DNA of 7,292 nt from Candidatus Aenigmatarchaeota archaeon. Lineage in GTDB: Archaea; Aenigmatarchaeota; Aenigmatarchaeia; Aenigmatarchaeales; SZUA-1535. The DNA is taken from positions 1 through 7,292 of the forward strand of contig JALSPV010000124.1 of NCBI GenBank assembly GCA_026985775.1, written 5' to 3'. Position numbers and translations under genes: made by a program. This document shows, piece by piece, positions 5,316 through 7,292 of this stretch (the first letter of the stretch is position 1; each line of letters opens with the position of its first letter). Under the pieces are notes generated by a model that ran no database searches, had not been told where the DNA came from, and was given only the letters and a program-made list of their open reading frames with translations.

Positions 5316-6158
5316 ATGAATGGCAGTGAGCTCGTTCAAACAGCTTTTATTCTTGCCGGTCTTCTCTCCATACCTTTTGTTGCAGGAACTTTTCAGACAT
5401 CTGACTCAGAGTTGCCGGTTTCGGCTTTTTCGCTTGTTGAAAATTCCAGCTCGCTTCATTCTTCTTTACCATATTCCTTTGAAAAACAGGTTAGCGAGAA
5501 CAAGCTAAAGTACGTTTATAAAAACGGTTTTGAAAAAATAGAAATAATGCTTTCGCCAGAAGCAATTAAAGGCATACTTCTTGCTCCTAGTAAAAAGTTG
5601 AGTTTTGAAGAAACATATTTCCATAAATACTGGAAGCTCGAGAAACCAGAAGCTGTACTGGAGATAGAGCAAAACGTCACGGGTATTTATTCGAGACTCT
5701 CCCTTCCATGCGGAAAAGCTTACGCAAGAATAACAGCAAACGGTAATTTTTCAAAAATTCGAGGAACGTGTAAAAAAGATGAAGTTTTTAAAAAAGTAGA
5801 GATTCTTGAAAATGAGATGAAAGAAAATATGAAGAAAATAATGCGGTTCATTGAAAAGGTGGAAGGAATTAAAAAAGTTGAAATCTCGTATCTTAAATGC
5901 AAAGGTGGAGAAGACAAAGAGTATATAGAGATAAGAAACACGGGTGATATAAATATTGATTTGAAGGGATGGAAAATAAGAGACTCTCAAGGCTCTACAA
6001 GCGAGTTTGTGTTTGCTAACAAAACGATTTTAGAACCGGGTAATGCAATAAAACTTTACAGAAATATCACAGGAATCATATGGAACGATTCAGGAGATAG
6101 AGCTATTCTTATCTCACCAAGCGGAGAAATTGTTTCAACAAGGGCTTGTGATGAGTAA
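5316..6158 (+). CDS. Exported protein with C-terminal lamin-tail domain (280 aa)
   Basis: Starts MNGSELVQTAFILAGLLSIP: a hydrophobic segment at about 6-24 without basic residues, acting as signal peptide or anchor. Residues 26-185 are polar and Lys/Glu-rich with several Asn-x-Ser/Thr sites and match nothing I know. The C-terminus (about 186-280) is a clear lamin-tail (LTD) fold: EYIEIRN (202-208), IDLKGWKIRD (214-223), a central F-x-F, EPGNAIKLYRN, then IIWNDSGDRAILISPSGEIV. This immunoglobulin-like beta domain occurs in many secreted archaeal and bacterial proteins, usually as a binding or targeting module rather than an enzyme. The gene lies 59 bp after the pilin-like operon with its own promoter, so a shared cell-surface role is plausible but unproven. 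Domain call very secure; function open. Confidence 0.9.
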   Translation: MNGSELVQTAFILAGLLSIPFVAGTFQTSDSELPVSAFSLVENSSSLHSSLPYSFEKQVSENKLKYVYKNGFEKIEIMLSPEAIKGILLAPSKKLSFEETYFHKYWKLEKPEAVLEIEQNVTGIYSRLSLPCGKAYARITANGNFSKIRGTCKKDEVFKKVEILENEMKENMKKIMRFIEKVEGIKKVEISYLKCKGGEDKEYIEIRNTGDINIDLKGWKIRDSQGSTSEFVFANKTILEPGNAIKLYRNITGIIWNDSGDRAILISPSGEIVSTRACDE

Positions 6159-6175
6159 TCTTCTCATCAGATTTT
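6149..6175 (+). terminator. Stem-loop over the lamin-tail gene stop codon, followed by T-run
   Basis: TGATGAG (6149-6155) and CTCATCA (6163-6169) form a perfect 7-bp stem with a 7-nt loop (TAATCTT) that contains the TAA stop. GATTTTCT follows, with more T-rich sequence to about 6200. It looks like an intrinsic terminator or a 3'-end protective hairpin. Archaea usually rely on T-runs alone, so the hairpin may act in mRNA stability. Confidence 0.5.
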
Positions 6176-6231
6176 CTATGTTTTCATAAAAATATTTTAT
6201 ATTCTTCGTTCGATGTCATAGCTTACTATCA

Positions 6232-6290
6232 GCGAAATCTTTATAAGCAATTAGTTGGTAATTACATATATACAAACAAAAACGGAGGTG
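6232..6290 (+). promoter_or_regulatory. hsp20 promoter, possible heat-shock operator and strong ribosome site
   Basis: A purine BRE-like GCGAAA (6232-6237) precedes TCTTTATAAG (6238-6247), a good TATA box, placing the start near 6268. Between them and the gene lie TGGTAA (6256-6261) and the palindrome GTAATTAC (6258-6265), then A-rich sequence at 6276-6282. From memory, TGGTAA flanked by TTTA and AAAA is the core bound by the Pyrococcus heat-shock repressor Phr. The spacing here does not match exactly, so the operator is only suggested. GGAGGTG at 6284-6290 is a full-strength ribosome site 5 nt before ATG 6296. The 137-bp gap 6159-6295 holds no gene that I can see. Confidence 0.6.
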
Positions 6291-6295
6291 GTAAA

Positions 6296-6784
6296 ATGAA
6301 AAAGAAAGATAGGCCACCTTTCTGGTTCGAAGAAACATTTGACAGAATTAGAAGAATGGAAGAGGATTTGCACAGATTAATGCAGGATATCTGGAAAAGC
6401 GCATTTAATACATTTACAGGATTTGAATTTCCAAGATTAGAAAAAGAGATTAACTTTGGAAATATTCCTACAGATTTAGCGGAAACAAAGGATGAAATAA
6501 TAATAAGAGCAGATTTACCAGGATTTAGCAAGGAAGAAATAAAAGTGAAGGCCACGGAAGACAGCGTAATAATAGAAGCTGAGAAGAAGGAAGAAAGAAA
6601 AGAAAGTGCAGAAAATTACGTAATGCAGGAAAGAAGATATGGAGCAGTAAGAAGAGTAATACCATTACCAGTACAAGTTGTCCCAGAAGAAGCAAAAGCT
6701 AAATTTAAAGATGGTGTGCTTGAAATAAGATTAAAGAAAGCTTATGTAGAAGAAGAAAAAGAAAAGGAAATAGAAATCGAGTAG
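6296..6784 (+). CDS. Small heat-shock protein, Hsp20 / alpha-crystallin family (162 aa)
   Basis: An ATP-independent holdase that binds unfolding proteins and assembles into cytoplasmic oligomers. The N-terminal arm (about 1-55) is amphipathic and rich in Trp, Phe and Arg (WFEETFDRIRRMEEDLHRLM). The alpha-crystallin domain spans about 58-148: PTDLAETKDEIIIRADLPGF opens it, the dimerisation loop region carries the E/K-rich stretch and RRYGAVRR, and A-x4-G-V-L (135-142) closes it. The tail ends EIEIE, whose I159-x-I161 is the motif that docks in a neighbouring domain, as at the end of Methanocaldococcus Hsp16.5. Length is typical. The start is fixed by the GGAGGTG site. Monocistronic, with its own promoter and a T-rich end; the 3' end overlaps the convergent glycosylase frame. 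Identification is secure. Confidence 0.97.
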   Translation: MKKKDRPPFWFEETFDRIRRMEEDLHRLMQDIWKSAFNTFTGFEFPRLEKEINFGNIPTDLAETKDEIIIRADLPGFSKEEIKVKATEDSVIIEAEKKEERKESAENYVMQERRYGAVRRVIPLPVQVVPEEAKAKFKDGVLEIRLKKAYVEEEKEKEIEIE

Positions 6785-7069
6785 ACTTTTTGAATTTTTT
6801 TGATTTTTTAAAATATTTTTAAGTTGTTTCCAGTGAGAAACTGCTTCTTCTTTTAATTTAGGGTTACGTAGTATTGCAGCAGGATGATACATCGGTATAA
6901 TTTCCCGAAGTTTTCCACAAAGTTTTGTTCTGAAAGCCTTTCCGCAAATTTTATGCATAGGAGGGAGTTTTGTAAAAATTTCACGCAATGCAAAAGAGCA
7001 TGCTATTTTTCCGAGTGGGATTATTATTCTTGGGTTTACTATCTCTATCTCTTTTTCAAGATTATGCAT
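6731..7069 (-). pseudogene. C-terminal part of frameshifted family-4 uracil-DNA glycosylase
   Basis: This frame continues the glycosylase whose first part ends at 7062. It holds the downstream signatures: EIEIVNPRIIIPLGKIA, then MYHPAAILRNPKLKEE with the His of the conserved H-P-[A/S] motif that contacts the uracil. It could be translated from its own ATG (7069) but would lack the catalytic first motif and the iron-sulfur cysteines, so alone it is inactive. After LKNIL the sequence becomes low-complexity (KNQKNSK, then a run of Phe) and reads 54 nt antisense into hsp20, unlike normal family ends. The glycosylase tail probably ended near residue LKN originally. Family assignment is firm; whether the gene is dead, split or mis-sequenced is open. 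Confidence 0.85.
6785..6820 (+). terminator. Poly-T terminator after hsp20
   Basis: Four T-runs of 5-7 bases (6787-6791, 6795-6801, 6804-6809, 6816-6820) follow the hsp20 stop, the usual archaeal transcription end signal. On the other strand the same stretch is A-rich and codes for the Lys/Asn-rich tail of the glycosylase frame. Confidence 0.65.
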
Positions 7070-7292
7070 GCATACATACTTTTATCTGTTCTTCGCTCGG
7101 ATTATTATTTGGAGGTATGCACTTTACAACATTAGTAATGTAAAGTTCTTCCCTTTTAAGTCCGGTATAGGCGAGAAATTTATTCAAAACCTTTCCAGCA
7201 GCACCAACAAACGGTCTACCAGTTTTATCTTCTTCTCTTCCTGGTCCAAGACCTATTATCATGATTTCTGCGCTCTCGTTACCTTCTCCAAA
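7062..7292 (-). pseudogene. N-terminal part of frameshifted family-4 uracil-DNA glycosylase, 5' end beyond window
   Basis: Family-4 enzymes remove uracil from DNA and carry a 4Fe-4S cluster. The frame enters at the right edge as FGEGNESAEIMIIGLGPGRE, so the true start and the first Cys pair lie outside the window. Visible signatures are GLGPGREED followed by GRPFVGAAGK (motif 1 region), YITNVVKC with the conserved Asn, and C-x14-C ending at KVC, the second pair of cluster ligands with normal spacing. The usual Glu of G-E-[A/G]-P-G is Leu here. The frame ends with a TAA at 7062-7064, 4 codons after the last Cys. The rest of the enzyme continues in another frame from 7069, joined by a tandem repeat. 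An internal ATG at 7262 would cut into the fold and is not the start. Confidence 0.88.
7064..7079. repeat. Tetranucleotide repeat (ATGC)2(ATAC)2 at the glycosylase frameshift
   Basis: Plus-strand bases 7064-7079 read ATGC ATGC ATAC ATAC, four 4-nt units. Removing one GCAT from the minus-strand reading restores KVC-MH-NLEKEIEIVNP, with the Cys-x3-Leu spacing normal for the family. One extra unit therefore explains the frameshift, as expected from polymerase slippage. Confidence 0.85.

Noticed and set aside
5720..5990. Two overlapping minus-strand frames in the lamin-tail gene
   Set aside because: Phe/Ile/Ser-rich shadows without start signals.
6221..6248. Inverted repeat GCTTA / TAAGC flanking the hsp20 TATA box as an operator
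   Set aside because: Only 5 bp per arm with an 18-nt spacer, likely by chance in AT-rich DNA.
6262..6555. Minus-strand frame antisense to the hsp20 start
   Set aside because: Composition is antisense of the chaperone gene, with no start signals; hsp20 is unambiguous.
1..7292. tRNA, rRNA, CRISPR array, insertion sequence or attachment site
   Set aside because: Nothing seen: no tRNA-like cloverleaf, no spaced direct repeats, no transposase and no terminal inverted repeats.

Overview
The window reads as AT-rich archaeal DNA. The signs are GGAGGTG or GGTGA ribosome sites, TATA boxes (one with a purine-rich BRE-like element), poly-T ends, heavy use of ATA and AGA codons, a small heat-shock protein ending in an archaeal-style I-x-I tail, a family-4 uracil-DNA glycosylase, and membrane proteins whose N-termini resemble archaeal class III (type IV pilin-like) signals. 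The pilin-like style and the very small genes recall DPANN-type archaea. That is a weak guess; no rRNA or marker gene is present to settle it.

Positions 1-5256 form one divergent locus of eleven genes read from a 36-bp promoter gap (2361-2396). The leftward operon has four abutting or overlapping genes for single-pass proteins of 158, 136, 177 and at least 318 residues; the last runs off the left edge. The rightward operon has six very small genes (37, 38, 58, 52, 50 and 56 aa) followed by a 653-aa protein. Each small gene is a short leader, one hydrophobic helix and a short tail. The small genes and the 653-aa protein share an N-terminal pattern just before the helix: [G/A/E]-[V/L/I]-[S/T/K/Q]-[L/I/V/F]. 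Ribosome sites are mostly embedded in the end of the preceding gene, which argues for coordinated, coupled translation. My reading is an undescribed pilus-like or surface (pseudopilin-type) assembly with many small helix subunits and a few large, cysteine-rich ectodomain proteins. No ATPase, platform protein or prepilin peptidase is visible here, so the function is inferred.

Positions 5257-6158 hold a probably leaderless gene for an exported protein with a C-terminal lamin-tail domain, ending in a stem-loop. Positions 6159-6295 are a 137-bp regulatory gap with a good TATA box and a strong ribosome site for the Hsp20 chaperone (6296-6784). A T-rich stretch closes this gene.

Positions 6731-7292 (minus strand) carry a family-4 uracil-DNA glycosylase. 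It is cut by the right edge and broken by a frameshift at a tandem 4-bp repeat. Its C-terminal tail reads antisense into the end of the hsp20 gene.
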